This document shows, piece by piece, positions 14,409 through 23,091 of a DNA stretch of 64,000 bases. This DNA is from JAKRSE01 sp943369295 (GTDB lineage: Bacteria; Armatimonadota; Fimbriimonadia; Fimbriimonadales; Fimbriimonadaceae), in contig CALRMU020000004.1 in the NCBI GenBank assembly GCA_943369295.1, positions 124,001 through 188,000 on the forward strand. Reading direction: 5' to 3'. The notes beneath the pieces were generated by a model. It was not told the origin of the DNA. It was given only the letters and a program-made list of their open reading frames with translations, and did no database searches. Both the position numbers and the translations under genes were made by a program. Each line of letters begins with the position of its first letter. Within the stretch, counting starts at the first letter, position 1.

Positions 14409-15782
14409 ATGAACTTCCGAACCCTGCCACTTCTCCTCGGATTGGCTATGGCTGCCTGCACCCAAGCAGAAGTTATCAAGTCTTGGGAGAAGCCGCTTGC
14501 CCCGGGGATGACCTTCAGGATGGAAGTTGAGGCAAACCCTACCCGGACGATTTACGGCATCAAGTACGACCCCAAGTTAGTGAGGGCGGAAAGCAGGCTG
14601 GCTGGAGGCATGATTTACGAGCCGGGCCAATTCAATGGCCGTTCGGTCGTCTCCCAGATGGTCAAAGAAGCTGGAGCCCAGGCAGGGTTTAACGGTGACT
14701 TCTTTCAATGGACCCCGGATCCAGGTGGTGATCCCCAAGGCTTTATGGTCAGCAAGGGAGTTCTCATTTCTGCTCAAGGCAAGGGGCAAAGAACAGCTGC
14801 CTACGCTTGGGGACCCGGCACTGCAGGCCAAGTTGTGCAGCCCAAAGCGGTGGTGACTGTCTCAGGACTTGCAGGTGAAATGGAGGTCACAACACTGAAT
14901 GGCAAAGTGGCCGAAGGCGGGCTCGGACTGAGCTTTGACCTGGCTGGTGAGATCTACGGTCATGCTCCGCTCACCGTCGTTCATCTCGACCTCGCCGGGG
15001 CAAAGCTGGGCCTCAATGGAGAAATGAAGGCTACGGTTAAACGGGTCGAATCTGCAGCGACTCGTCCGGCCATCACTCCAGGAACGGCAGTTCTGGCTGG
15101 GGCTGGCGATTGGGCTGCCAAGCTTATGGCTATGCCCGTTGGTTCTAGTTTGACAATCAAAATCTCGATCGCTCATTTAGGCGAGGGAATGACCGAGGCG
15201 ATGGGGGGCGGACCAATCCTGCTGAGAGACGGCGCTTACGCGGGTCCGGTCGAAAAAGCAGACGCGCCAAGACACCCCAGGACGGCAATGGGTTCAACAG
15301 CAGATGGCAAGGTGTGGAGCATCGTCATCGACGGTCGCCAGACCATGAGCGTTGGCACGACCTTTACGGAAACAGCCGAGGTGATGAAGAGATGGGGATG
15401 TGTAGAAGCTGTCAATCTTGATGGCGGAGGCTCATCGACCCTTCATGCCCTGGGCGTAACTCTCAACCGACCGAGCAGTGGCGGCATCGAAAGGGCAGTC
15501 GCCAACGGAGTGGTTCTCTATTCAAGTCTGCCGAGCTTCGAAGGTCTGGAAGAATTGACTCTCGATTTTCCCAAGACGATGAAGGTCGGCGATATTGCAT
15601 CGGCTAAGCTGCTGCATAAGGGAATCAACCTGGCCGATGGCCTGGTCATCTGGACCTGCCAAGGATCTGCATGGATCGACCAAGAAGGCACCCTTAGGGC
15701 CACGGCCGAAGGAAAGGCGACCTTAACTGCCCTTGTGCAGGGGAAGGTGGTACGTGGCGAGATCGAAGTGAGCAAGCCGTAG
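14409..15782 (+). CDS. Secreted phosphodiester glycosidase (NAGPA-type)
   Basis: A 457-residue protein with a signal peptide (MNFRTLPLLLGLAMAACTQA). The NAGPA domain spans about residues 70-375: AQAGFNGDFFQW, GGGPILLRDGAYAG, RTAMGSTADGKVWSIVIDGR and EAVNLDGGGSSTLHA, the last being the family signature. Human NAGPA removes N-acetylglucosamine from phosphodiester groups; bacterial relatives likely act on wall or capsule phospho-sugars. Residues 375-457 form an immunoglobulin-like domain. The start at ATG 14409 gives the signal peptide; a TTG six codons earlier is less likely. Confidence 0.9.
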   Translation: MNFRTLPLLLGLAMAACTQAEVIKSWEKPLAPGMTFRMEVEANPTRTIYGIKYDPKLVRAESRLAGGMIYEPGQFNGRSVVSQMVKEAGAQAGFNGDFFQWTPDPGGDPQGFMVSKGVLISAQGKGQRTAAYAWGPGTAGQVVQPKAVVTVSGLAGEMEVTTLNGKVAEGGLGLSFDLAGEIYGHAPLTVVHLDLAGAKLGLNGEMKATVKRVESAATRPAITPGTAVLAGAGDWAAKLMAMPVGSSLTIKISIAHLGEGMTEAMGGGPILLRDGAYAGPVEKADAPRHPRTAMGSTADGKVWSIVIDGRQTMSVGTTFTETAEVMKRWGCVEAVNLDGGGSSTLHALGVTLNRPSSGGIERAVANGVVLYSSLPSFEGLEELTLDFPKTMKVGDIASAKLLHKGINLADGLVIWTCQGSAWIDQEGTLRATAEGKATLTALVQGKVVRGEIEVSKP

Positions 15783-15836
15783 ATTCCAGGTTCTTCATTT
15801 TGAAAGCACCTTCATTTGTGTGACACAATAGCCTTC

Positions 15837-17630
15837 ATGTTCTCAGCTTCTTGGCACGTCTTCAGCCGGAGGCTGGGAGCACTTGTTGTCTTCGTTCTAT
15901 TGGCATGCGGGGTTTGGGCATGGACCCCGGACAGCACAGCTCACCGAAATCATTTGGAAAGCAGGGGAGAGCTTGAGGATTGGAACAACGGTGGCCAGCC
16001 TCCGGTCGCTTTTGTCACCCTGAATGGTGCTCGCATTTCCGTAAGTTTGGTCTCAGGCTCCCGACGATTCGGCCGAGGCGCATCCACCATCATGCAGGAT
16101 TGGGGGGAGGATTCTGGCTATCAAAATGCGAGAGGTGGTCTCGGCGGCCAATCGGGAGTATCTCTTGTAACCTTTACTGCAACAAGTGCCCATTTCGGCA
16201 GAGTTAAGTTTGAGAGGACGCTTAATCTTAGTGTCTTCTTTAAGAGATTTAATTTCAATGTAGTTTATCTTCGGAAATCTAAAGGATTAACTCTTAGCGG
16301 GGAAGATTTCGGCAAGATTTCCCCAGATTCATCAGACGGAAAATTTGACTACTACAAAGTGATCTCGTCTGATACAGGTCCAAGCCTCGTTCGTGTTAGT
16401 TCCAGGGATGAGACTCCTTTCATGGTCCTTTATTGGGCTCTCGCCCTCATCTTCTGCTTACCAGGATTCTTTGGAAAGCTTGTGGGTGATTTTGCTGCTT
16501 CTAAGCTAGGTTGGAACAGCTTTGAGGCTCGGTTTGAATACGCAAAACAGTATCAGAAGACGGTCACTGTTTGTTTGGTGATCTTTGCAGTTCTACTGGC
16601 GGCCGCTGTACTTTCTGGAGTATTCGATCAGCTTATTGGTTTGCAGGGAGGAGTACTGGCAAGCTTGATGCCGATCGATGCTTTGACTGGCAGTTTTCTC
16701 GCTGGCTTTGGTACCAGGAGTTACTGGATGTTGACTAGCAGGCGGGTTTTCAGCGTTAACTCTCAGGAGTCAGAAGAGTGGGTTGGCAGCAAAGCGAGGT
16801 CGCAGATCGTGCTTCCTGGACTGCTTTCTAAGCACTACCAATGGATTCTCTATTCGGGCCTGCTGCTTTGGCTGCTTATCTTGTGGACTTTTCCTTGGCA
16901 GGGAACCTTCTTACTCTGTGCAAGCCTCGGACTGATATCTTTGGTCCTCTGTCTGATTTGGTTTATCGTCGCTAGTCTGATCTCCCGCTATAAGGCAAAG
17001 GATCCAGAATCTCAAGCGATTCTGCAACGGGCCCAGGAGGTTGTTGCTAGCACGCAGAGCACTCAGGACAAGAGGTCTCCTAAGCTAGTTCTCCTGAAGG
17101 CAAGTTTTTGGTCAAGATACTTTGTCATGGTTTCTGACAAAAGAATCCTCTTCACACCAGAAGTTGTCTCAGAGCTTCCAAAGGGCGAGTCTCTATTCCT
17201 TTTGACTCATCTAGCCGCCCATCTTCGTTTAGGGCAAGATGCCAAAAGAGTTCAGGTCATTCTTTTTTGGTTTGCTATTACCATGGTGGCGGTCCCACTT
17301 TTTATTATCCTTCTGTTTTCAGGCATCCTCTCTAACAGCATTCTGGTACTGGTCTGGACGGCCGCTTTTTGCTCACTTTTCCTGATAATTGAAAAGCTTT
17401 ACACTAAGCAGGTTTTTGAATCGGATGAATATGCGTTCAGAATGACAAACGACCTTGCCTCGGCAGAATCCGCTCTGAAGAAGCTCTCCTTGGGCTCGGA
17501 TCTGCCAGGCCTGCAGTACGTGAACCCGATGGGGACAACGCCTCCCATCCAAGAGCGGATCAGCCGTCTCCGGAGTCTGGCAGCTGAAAAGCCTAAGGAA
17601 TCACAACCTGATCCGCAACAGCCTGAATAG
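15837..17630 (+). CDS. Membrane protein with degenerate M48-type peptidase domain
   Basis: A 597-residue membrane protein with a signal-anchor, a beta-rich extracytoplasmic segment up to residue 180, and helices near residues 200, 245, 345 and 370. Residues 390-590 follow the order of an M48 (HtpX/Ste24) peptidase: FLLTHLAAHLRLGQD (458-462 is HLAAH where HExxH is expected), two membrane segments, FESDEYAFRMTND (third metal ligand region) and TTPPIQERISRL where THPPxxxRI is usual. Both metal-binding His remain but the catalytic Glu is Leu, so hydrolysis is unlikely. It may be a pseudoprotease or scaffold. The 3' end overlaps the convergent SGNH-like gene by 38 bp. ATG 15837 is preferred over TTG 15816. 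Confidence 0.75.
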   Translation: MFSASWHVFSRRLGALVVFVLLACGVWAWTPDSTAHRNHLESRGELEDWNNGGQPPVAFVTLNGARISVSLVSGSRRFGRGASTIMQDWGEDSGYQNARGGLGGQSGVSLVTFTATSAHFGRVKFERTLNLSVFFKRFNFNVVYLRKSKGLTLSGEDFGKISPDSSDGKFDYYKVISSDTGPSLVRVSSRDETPFMVLYWALALIFCLPGFFGKLVGDFAASKLGWNSFEARFEYAKQYQKTVTVCLVIFAVLLAAAVLSGVFDQLIGLQGGVLASLMPIDALTGSFLAGFGTRSYWMLTSRRVFSVNSQESEEWVGSKARSQIVLPGLLSKHYQWILYSGLLLWLLILWTFPWQGTFLLCASLGLISLVLCLIWFIVASLISRYKAKDPESQAILQRAQEVVASTQSTQDKRSPKLVLLKASFWSRYFVMVSDKRILFTPEVVSELPKGESLFLLTHLAAHLRLGQDAKRVQVILFWFAITMVAVPLFIILLFSGILSNSILVLVWTAAFCSLFLIIEKLYTKQVFESDEYAFRMTNDLASAESALKKLSLGSDLPGLQYVNPMGTTPPIQERISRLRSLAAEKPKESQPDPQQPE

Positions 17631-18453
17631 CCTTGGCCGTGGCCGCAATGGGCTTGGGATAAATGTTTCCTGCCCAATCCTTAGTGTCGTAGTAGGCGCC
17701 GCCCCAGCGGCCCTTAACATCCCACGCACGACCAGAGACCTTTCCGCCAAACAGCGCCCGGTAGTGGATGCAGGCCACGAAGTATTTTCCCAAGGGGTTG
17801 AGGTGAATGTCGTCGCTGAAGAGGTCTTCAATCTTCTTCAAGCCAGGCACCTTGCCAGCGGCGATAGCATCTGCTAGCTGTCCAAGCCCGGTTGCGGCAG
17901 GGATAAGCTTCATTGGCACAGCGCCAGGGTGCTGCTTGTTAACCTCGGCTACGACCCTATCCCACTTGGGGCGGTCGGCAGTGATTCGGGGACGCCAAGC
18001 CAGTTCTCTAGATGGACTGTTTTTATCGTACTCGCTTCTCTTGGGGGTGCCGCTGGTCGTGTGGTGCCAAGGTTCGTAGTAAAAGGTTCGAATCTGTGGA
18101 TTCTTCTGTCTGGCAAAGACGACAAACCTGCCAGCGTAGTCGATGCTCTCTAAAAGCGATGGCTCCTCACCTCGAGGCACAGAATCGACCATCACAAGGA
18201 CATTGAAGTCTTTGGTCAGGTGGGTGTGGTATCGGCCCTGAAACTGGGGCTCAAATTCGCTTTTCCTCGTGGCTTCTTCCCACTGCCAGCGAAGCGGAGC
18301 GCCAGGAATATCCTGGTGGCGGAACTTGAATCCGCTGCCGGCAATGGCCATCACCATATCGGGGATGTCGCTGGAAAGGCTGTGTCCGATGTAAAAGGCA
18401 TTGACTGCCTGAGGCTGGGAAAGAATAGCCGCAAAGCACAGACTGACGAGCAT
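17593..18453 (-). CDS. Secreted SGNH/GDSL-like hydrolase
   Basis: A 286-residue protein starting MLVSLCFAAILSQPQAVNA (signal peptide). AFYIGHSLSSDIPDMV at residue 20 fits the SGNH block I with Ser as nucleophile (GHSL in place of GDSL), and FSDDIHLNPLGKYFVA near residue 220 fits block V (Asp-x-x-His). The block II Gly and block III Asn are not clear. Enzymes of this fold are esterases or deacetylases on glycans. Its stop lies inside the last codons of the convergent M48-like gene. It stands alone on the minus strand after the prepilin/lipoprotein terminator. Confidence 0.78.
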   Translation of the reverse strand: MLVSLCFAAILSQPQAVNAFYIGHSLSSDIPDMVMAIAGSGFKFRHQDIPGAPLRWQWEEATRKSEFEPQFQGRYHTHLTKDFNVLVMVDSVPRGEEPSLLESIDYAGRFVVFARQKNPQIRTFYYEPWHHTTSGTPKRSEYDKNSPSRELAWRPRITADRPKWDRVVAEVNKQHPGAVPMKLIPAATGLGQLADAIAAGKVPGLKKIEDLFSDDIHLNPLGKYFVACIHYRALFGGKVSGRAWDVKGRWGGAYYDTKDWAGNIYPKPIAATAKAIQAVADQVVIP

Positions 18454-18492
18454 CGGCTCATTTTAACTCTAAATCACTGCCACTTTGAAAAT

Positions 18493-18518
18493 GAAAAAAG
18501 CTCCCCTTTCGGGGAGCC
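18493..18518 (-). terminator. Terminator of the prepilin/lipoprotein unit
   Basis: GCTCCCC at 18500-18506 pairs with GGGGAGC at 18511-18517 (4-nt loop); on the minus strand it is followed by six T. Confidence 0.9.
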
Positions 18519-18548
18519 TTGTACTGCTTCTTGTGAGAAAAGCTGACT

Positions 18549-18710
18549 TTACTTTTCGCCTTCAGGAACGCCTGCTGCTTCGCCGGGTTTAGCGGTTTCA
18601 GCAGCGGCAGCGCCGTCAGTTGTCTTGATGTCAGTTTTTCCTTCACCGCTGCACCCAACCATGAGGCCGAAAACAGCGACGGCGAGAATCAGCAGAAGCT
18701 TCTTCATCAT
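18549..18710 (-). CDS. Mini-lipoprotein following a prepilin gene
   Basis: A 53-residue reading frame, MMKKLLLILAVAVFGLMVGC then SGEGKTDIKTTDGA, with a clear lipobox (LMVGC) and an acidic, Ala/Glu/Lys-rich mature part of about 33 residues. The ATG overlaps the last base of the prepilin stop (TAATG at 18710), so translation is coupled, and a terminator follows. The same arrangement occurs in mirror image at 20.8 kb. The role is unknown; a lipid-anchored partner of the prepilin is an inference from the coupling. Confidence 0.8.
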   Translation of the reverse strand: MMKKLLLILAVAVFGLMVGCSGEGKTDIKTTDGAAAAETAKPGEAAGVPEGEK

Positions 18711-19633
18711 TACCTGGTGAAGTAGCAGCTGGCAGTCGGGACGTCGGGGCAGGGAGTGGTGATGTTGTCAACGATCCACTGTGAGTACTGGTTGCAGGCC
18801 AAGGCGGGAGGCCTGGGCGTGGTAACCAGGTTAGAAGTGGATCCATCTTCTGGCTGGATGATGGCATCGGGATCGGAGCACCAGGCGCCGCGGAATCCAG
18901 CAACGTTGGCGGGCATGATCCACCTGTTGTTGAAGGCTCCGACGAGGATGCCACCGCGAACCTTGGTTGCCTTGGCGTGGCCATCAACATAAGCATAGTT
19001 GAAGCTTCCACCGTAGCGAAGTCCAGCGTTGGTCAATCCATCGTAGTCGTCGCCAGCAAAGCCGATACCGATCGTGGCTCGAGGTGTGTCGTAGGTGTCG
19101 CCGAAGACGAAGGTGTTGGCTGGGTCAACAACTGAGGTTGCAGATTTGCCTGAGTTGATGTTGCCGTTGCCGCCAGAAGGTCGAACGTAGTTGACCTGCG
19201 CTTCAAGCAGTCCGCCACCTCTCCAGCCGAAAGGACCCCAGTTGTAGCCGTAGGCTGAAAGGTACTGGGCGCCATAGACACCGTTTCGCACAGCGTTGGT
19301 GTCGCGGGTGGTTCGCTCGTCAGAGTAGATGAGGTTAATGGACTTGAAGTAGGGGAAAATGGGCATCCACCACTCGTTGCTGCAGCCTTCAACGATCCTG
19401 CTGGCAGGAACGCACATAGCAGGGTTGTTGGTTCCGAAGATGGAAGGGGTGGTGTCGTCGTTGTCAGACAGGTAGAGCTGGAAAGCCGTTCCGAGGTTCT
19501 TGACGTTGGAGAGGGACTTGGTCTTCTTTGCAGCAAGCTTGGCCTGGGCGAAGACGGGGAAAAGGATGGCAGCGAGGATTGCAATGATGGCAATGACAAC
19601 GAGGAGCTCGATGAGAGTAAAACCCTTTTTCAT
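18710..19633 (-). CDS. Type IV-like prepilin (DUF1559-like)
   Basis: A 307-residue protein. MKKGFTLIELLVVIAIIAIL is a class III signal with the PilD-type cleavage site after Gly4, Phe1 methylation and Glu5, then ILFPVFAQAK, the form typical of Armatimonadota and Planctomycetota. The C-terminus has NYAYVDGHAKATK, the H-x9-DG-like motif near the end of such proteins. They are assembled or displayed by type IV pilus/type II secretion machinery, often in many copies per genome. It is followed by a coupled mini-lipoprotein gene and is divergent from a second module of the same kind. Confidence 0.88.
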   Translation of the reverse strand: MKKGFTLIELLVVIAIIAILAAILFPVFAQAKLAAKKTKSLSNVKNLGTAFQLYLSDNDDTTPSIFGTNNPAMCVPASRIVEGCSNEWWMPIFPYFKSINLIYSDERTTRDTNAVRNGVYGAQYLSAYGYNWGPFGWRGGGLLEAQVNYVRPSGGNGNINSGKSATSVVDPANTFVFGDTYDTPRATIGIGFAGDDYDGLTNAGLRYGGSFNYAYVDGHAKATKVRGGILVGAFNNRWIMPANVAGFRGAWCSDPDAIIQPEDGSTSNLVTTPRPPALACNQYSQWIVDNITTPCPDVPTASCYFTR

Positions 19634-19926
19634 ATGAAACCTGGGAAGCCCGCAAAGCGGTTCCTGACCATCTTTCCCTTCGATTGTTAATTGACTGATA
19701 AGGTTGGATTAAGGTTTTTTTAATGATTGAGATTAAAGCCTTGTCCTGCCATTGCAGAACGTTCGTCTTGGGTCAAGGCTGGGACACCACAGGCTAGTGA
19801 ACTGTATTAGTAAACTAAATCTTCAGGTTTACGACGGGTAAGTAATTGCTTCCCCATTTAACGTCGTGTTAACATTCGTTACCTTCGTCCTGGGCAATGT
19901 GGTCTAGGCGTTTTGAGGTCACCTCT

Positions 19927-20790
19927 ATGAGGCGCGCATTTACTCTGATTGAACTTCTTGTCGTCATCGCGATCATCGCGATTCTGGCTGCCATCCTTTT
20001 CCCCGTCTTTGCACAGGCCAAAGAAGCTGCCAAAGCCACCCAGGTTCTCAGCAACCAAAAGCAGATCAGCACTGGCCTGCAGCTCTATCTTGGCGATTAC
20101 GACGATACGCTTCCGAGCTTTATCGTCCGAACTCACCTTCCCTCCAACGGCTTCAATCGAGATGACGTTGTCTCGTGGGTCATGCAGTTCGATCCTTACA
20201 TCAAGAACGGCAAGCCGATTCTTCCTCCTGCCCAGGCAGCGACAGCTGTCGGCGTGAAGCCCAATGGTCTGCACTTCAGCCCCACTTGGGATCAGGAGAA
20301 GTGGCGACAGGCATCCAACCGAGATGACTGCAACGGTCCTGGTGCACTTGATGCCTGGATTCCTGTCCGGTGGATCCATTCTCATTACGGAATCACCTTC
20401 CCCGCCAACAACATCGGCTGGAACTCGCAGGCTTGGGGAGCAGCTGACGCTTCTGCAGGCACTCAGGCAAACCCAATCTACGCCTTTGCTGGCAGCTACC
20501 TGCCTCGCGTGTTTGATAGCCCAACCGCCAGCCTCAACCACACCATGAGCAACACTCAGGTTGAGCGAATCGCCGAAACTGCCTTCATCACCGATGGCTT
20601 CACCGGTGTCATCGCTACTGGCGGCTTTGGTGTCACCACGGGCTGCGAATCGGCATCGATGTACAAGGGCGGCGGCAACGTCGGGTTCCTTGACAGCCAT
20701 GTCAAGTTCGTGAAGGGCAACAACCAGCGATACCTGTCACAGGGTTCCGATGGCCGCTGGTTCATGAAGTACTACACATGGGATCGATGA
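19927..20790 (+). CDS. Type IV-like prepilin (DUF1559-like)
   Basis: A 287-residue protein beginning MRRAFTLIELLVVIAIIAIL, then ILFPVFAQAKEAAKATQVLS and LYLGDYDDTLPSF, a close parallel to the prepilin on the opposite strand (LSNVKNLGTAFQLYLSDNDD). The end has GGGNVGFLDSHVKFVKG, the place of the H-x9-DG motif. ATG 19927 is preferred because a basic residue pair then precedes the cleavage site; an upstream ATG at 19897 adds ten residues. Its stop overlaps the start of a mini-lipoprotein gene. A 263-bp region with AT-rich promoters separates the two divergent modules. Confidence 0.88.
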   Translation: MRRAFTLIELLVVIAIIAILAAILFPVFAQAKEAAKATQVLSNQKQISTGLQLYLGDYDDTLPSFIVRTHLPSNGFNRDDVVSWVMQFDPYIKNGKPILPPAQAATAVGVKPNGLHFSPTWDQEKWRQASNRDDCNGPGALDAWIPVRWIHSHYGITFPANNIGWNSQAWGAADASAGTQANPIYAFAGSYLPRVFDSPTASLNHTMSNTQVERIAETAFITDGFTGVIATGGFGVTTGCESASMYKGGGNVGFLDSHVKFVKGNNQRYLSQGSDGRWFMKYYTWDR

Positions 20791-20975
20791 GGAAGCTTCT
20801 TTTCCCCGCAGTTCTCATTCTCGGTTCTTGTTTCCTGAGCGGCTGCTCAGGGGACAAGGATCCAGACGAGAAGATCGATGCCCCCGGGTATTACAACGGT
20901 CCGATGGAACCTCGAGGCGGCGGAGCGGGTGGTGGCGATGCGAAAGCAACCCCAACCGACGAGGCCACCAAGTAG
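20787..20975 (+). CDS. Mini-lipoprotein following a prepilin gene
   Basis: A 62-residue protein, MRKLLFPAVLILGSCFLSGC then SGDKDPDEKIDAPGYYNGPM, with a lipobox (FLSGC) and a short Gly/Asp/Thr-rich mature part. The ATG overlaps the prepilin stop (ATGA). It mirrors the 53-residue lipoprotein at 18.5 kb in place, size and coupling, although the mature sequences differ. Function unknown. Confidence 0.8.
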   Translation: MRKLLFPAVLILGSCFLSGCSGDKDPDEKIDAPGYYNGPMEPRGGGAGGGDAKATPTDEATK

Positions 20976-21011
20976 CAGTTAGTCAAGATAGCTGCTGAAC
21001 GATGCCTACTT

Positions 21012-21046
21012 TTCCTCCTTTCCCTTTGTGGAGAGGAGGAATTTTT
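21012..21046 (+). terminator. Terminator of the second prepilin/lipoprotein unit
   Basis: TTCCTCCTTTCC pairs with GGAGAGGAGGAA (12-bp stem with one G-T pair, 6-nt loop), followed by TTTTT. It lies between convergent genes, 2 bp from the thpR stop. Confidence 0.88.
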
Positions 21047-21047
21047 G

Positions 21048-21650
21048 CTACAGGCTTTTAGCTCTGGCTAGCTCGATATGCTGGGCTCCCTCTGCCTTGA
21101 GGATGCTGTTGTAAAGGACGGCATCGGCCAGATCGAAGGCAAGTGAAGGAGGCGGAGGGATATCGGCAAGCAGTTCCTTCTCAATCCCCTTTAATCTAGC
21201 AAGGGTGATGTGCAGCTTTAGAGTTTTTCTGCGCCTGTAGTAACGGCCAGGAATCTGTTGGGTGAAGGCCATATCCAAGGCAGTGAGCGATTCCGGGAGA
21301 TAGCTGACCTCCGGACTGTCATGGTGGCCTCTGAATCTGGTCGTCAAAGCAGTTTCGAGAGGAGAGATGTCGTCAAGCATGACGCAGAAGGCTTCTCTGG
21401 ATAAGAGCTCTGCGCCGCTTGTTTGGACCTCCAAAGGAGCCCAATCCAGCAGTTGAGTCAGGGTTTTCAATCGCTCGATTCCGTTTGGGCTGGTCTTGGG
21501 TGAGAAGAACAAAGTGACATGAAGCTGATTCAGCTTTGTCAATTGGCACCCTGTTTTGGGAAGGTGCTTAGCCGCCCAAGCCAGCAGCTGAGCCCCTGCC
21601 TCTTTCGGCACAGGAGCGGCCAGGAAGATCCGTGAACCAGAGGCGGGCAT
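21048..21650 (-). CDS. thpR: RNA 2',3'-cyclic phosphodiesterase
   Basis: A 200-residue 2H phosphoesterase. The two His-x-Thr motifs that define the family are NQLHVTLFFSP (about residue 45) and LKLHITLARL (about residue 147). Start SRIFLAAPVP is also typical. The enzyme opens 2',3'-cyclic phosphates and can ligate tRNA halves in vitro. It lies 14 bp downstream of the DUF1003 gene and probably shares its transcript. Confidence 0.9.
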   Translation of the reverse strand: MPASGSRIFLAAPVPKEAGAQLLAWAAKHLPKTGCQLTKLNQLHVTLFFSPKTSPNGIERLKTLTQLLDWAPLEVQTSGAELLSREAFCVMLDDISPLETALTTRFRGHHDSPEVSYLPESLTALDMAFTQQIPGRYYRRRKTLKLHITLARLKGIEKELLADIPPPPSLAFDLADAVLYNSILKAEGAQHIELARAKSL

Positions 21651-21664
21651 GGGGTCAGTCTAGC

Positions 21665-22414
21665 CTAACCGGGCTCATCAGGCTTGCCTTGAGGGGCGCT
21701 GTACCTTTGACTCATGGTCTCCAGCATCTCCATCTGAATCTTCTGAATCTCCAACAGCCCCGCCCATTGATGAGAGGTGAAGCGGTCCATCTGCTCGCGC
21801 AGGGCGCGAATCTCCAGCTCAGCCTTGAGGTTGATCTGGTAGTCGTGTTCGCTTCTGGCTCTGTCTTTAGATTCCTGCCTGTTCTGGCTCATCATGATCA
21901 CGGGAGCCTGCAGGGCTGCGATGCACGAGAGGATGAGATTCATGAGGATGAAGGGGTAGGGATCGAAGGGGCGGGCAAGAAGGAGTCCCGAGTTCACAAT
22001 GATCCAGATCGTGAGGAGGCCAAGAAAGCTGAGAATAAAGGTCCAGCTTCCTCCGAATGAGGCAATTTTGTCCGCCAGCCTTTGAGAAATTGGGGCAGCC
22101 TCATCCATCTCCTGCAGGGGATCTGTGGCCAGGTAGCGCCCTTCTTTAAGGGCATCAATGACTTCCTTCTCCTTTTCTGAAAGGGATCCGAGTTCGGATT
22201 CCAGGTCGCTTTCGACCTTCTGCATTCTCAGCTTCAGCAATCCGCGTTGACTGATTCGCGAGTCTGGAGTGAGCTCTGGGTGTGATGATTCCAGGAATCT
22301 CAGCAGAGAGACATCTAGCTGGCTGCACTTGATGGTGAGGTCGTTAGGAAGTTCTTCACCTGTGATGATGCATTTCGTGGTCCCTTGACTCTGCTTTTCA
22401 TTCCCCTTCTGCAT
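21665..22414 (-). CDS. DUF1003 membrane protein
   Basis: A 249-residue protein. Residues 1-25 have a Cys pair (CIITGEELPNDLTIKCSQL). DUF1003 covers about 108-205: RLADKIASFGGSWTFILSFL, IVNSGLLLARPFDPYPFILM (the conserved FDPYPFILLN motif), then APVIMMSQNRQESKDR. Two membrane segments are followed by a C-terminal coiled coil. The family is of unknown function. It overlaps the end of the upstream membrane protein gene by 17 bp. Confidence 0.93.
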   Translation of the reverse strand: MQKGNEKQSQGTTKCIITGEELPNDLTIKCSQLDVSLLRFLESSHPELTPDSRISQRGLLKLRMQKVESDLESELGSLSEKEKEVIDALKEGRYLATDPLQEMDEAAPISQRLADKIASFGGSWTFILSFLGLLTIWIIVNSGLLLARPFDPYPFILMNLILSCIAALQAPVIMMSQNRQESKDRARSEHDYQINLKAELEIRALREQMDRFTSHQWAGLLEIQKIQMEMLETMSQRYSAPQGKPDEPG

Positions 22415-22970
22415 CTTCTAAGATTAACGCAGAAGATGGAAGGACGGGCACCTGGTGGTCCCTTAGCCAACTGATGAATTTCTGTCGATCATTGCCAAAC
22501 TCGATGTTGAGGAACTCACCGTGTGTCTCGGGATCTTTCCACGAGAGGCAGATTGTAGGCGTGTAGTCCACATTGACACTTTCTCCAAGCTCGTCTGCAT
22601 AGATGACCCTTATTTGGGAAAGAGATAAGCATTTGTCAACCGACCCGAATGCTCCAGATGATTCAGAAATGGTCAGAATATTTTCGTGCATGTCGACTTT
22701 GAGGCGTCGGTAGGCGGCCAAACACATCATGAATCGATACGTAAAGTAGACCGCGGAAGGAGTAACAGCCATGACCGCCAGAAATGTTCCGCCGCCGGGT
22801 TGAGTGAGGTGAATACCGATTACGGCGGCTAGAGTCATGAGGCCAGCGATGCAAGCCATCATGTATGGGTGTCTGCTATCTTCCAGGATCCTAGCTTCAA
22901 ATATAAGAGTTTTGCCTTTGGCTCTCTTGAAATCAAGACTGCGACCAATGAGATGCTCCTCTAAATTCAT
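22398..22970 (-). CDS. Membrane protein of unknown function
   Basis: A 190-residue protein with two adjacent membrane helices (about residues 38-58 and 64-85) after a short cytoplasmic segment, and a C-terminal 100-residue domain of mixed strands and one final helix (NDRQKFISWLRDHQV). The layout is like small membrane proteins with a PH-like domain (bPH2), but no firm family match is seen. ATG 22970 is used; a TTG ten codons earlier is possible. It overlaps the DUF1003 gene start, so the two are co-translated. Confidence 0.7.
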   Translation of the reverse strand: MNLEEHLIGRSLDFKRAKGKTLIFEARILEDSRHPYMMACIAGLMTLAAVIGIHLTQPGGGTFLAVMAVTPSAVYFTYRFMMCLAAYRRLKVDMHENILTISESSGAFGSVDKCLSLSQIRVIYADELGESVNVDYTPTICLSWKDPETHGEFLNIEFGNDRQKFISWLRDHQVPVLPSSALILEDAEGE

Positions 22971-23091
22971 GCGGCTATTATGCCTTGACAGGCTGAACAA
23001 GCAGAAAAGCTAATCGGAGGGGCGAACAGTGACCTGCTCCAACCGACCCAACGCATCGATAAATGTCGATATGTGGACGTAGAATGGAAAC

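Noticed and set aside
19879..20700. A 273-codon minus-strand frame opposite the second prepilin gene
   Set aside because: The plus strand encodes a clear prepilin; the antisense translation shows no domain.
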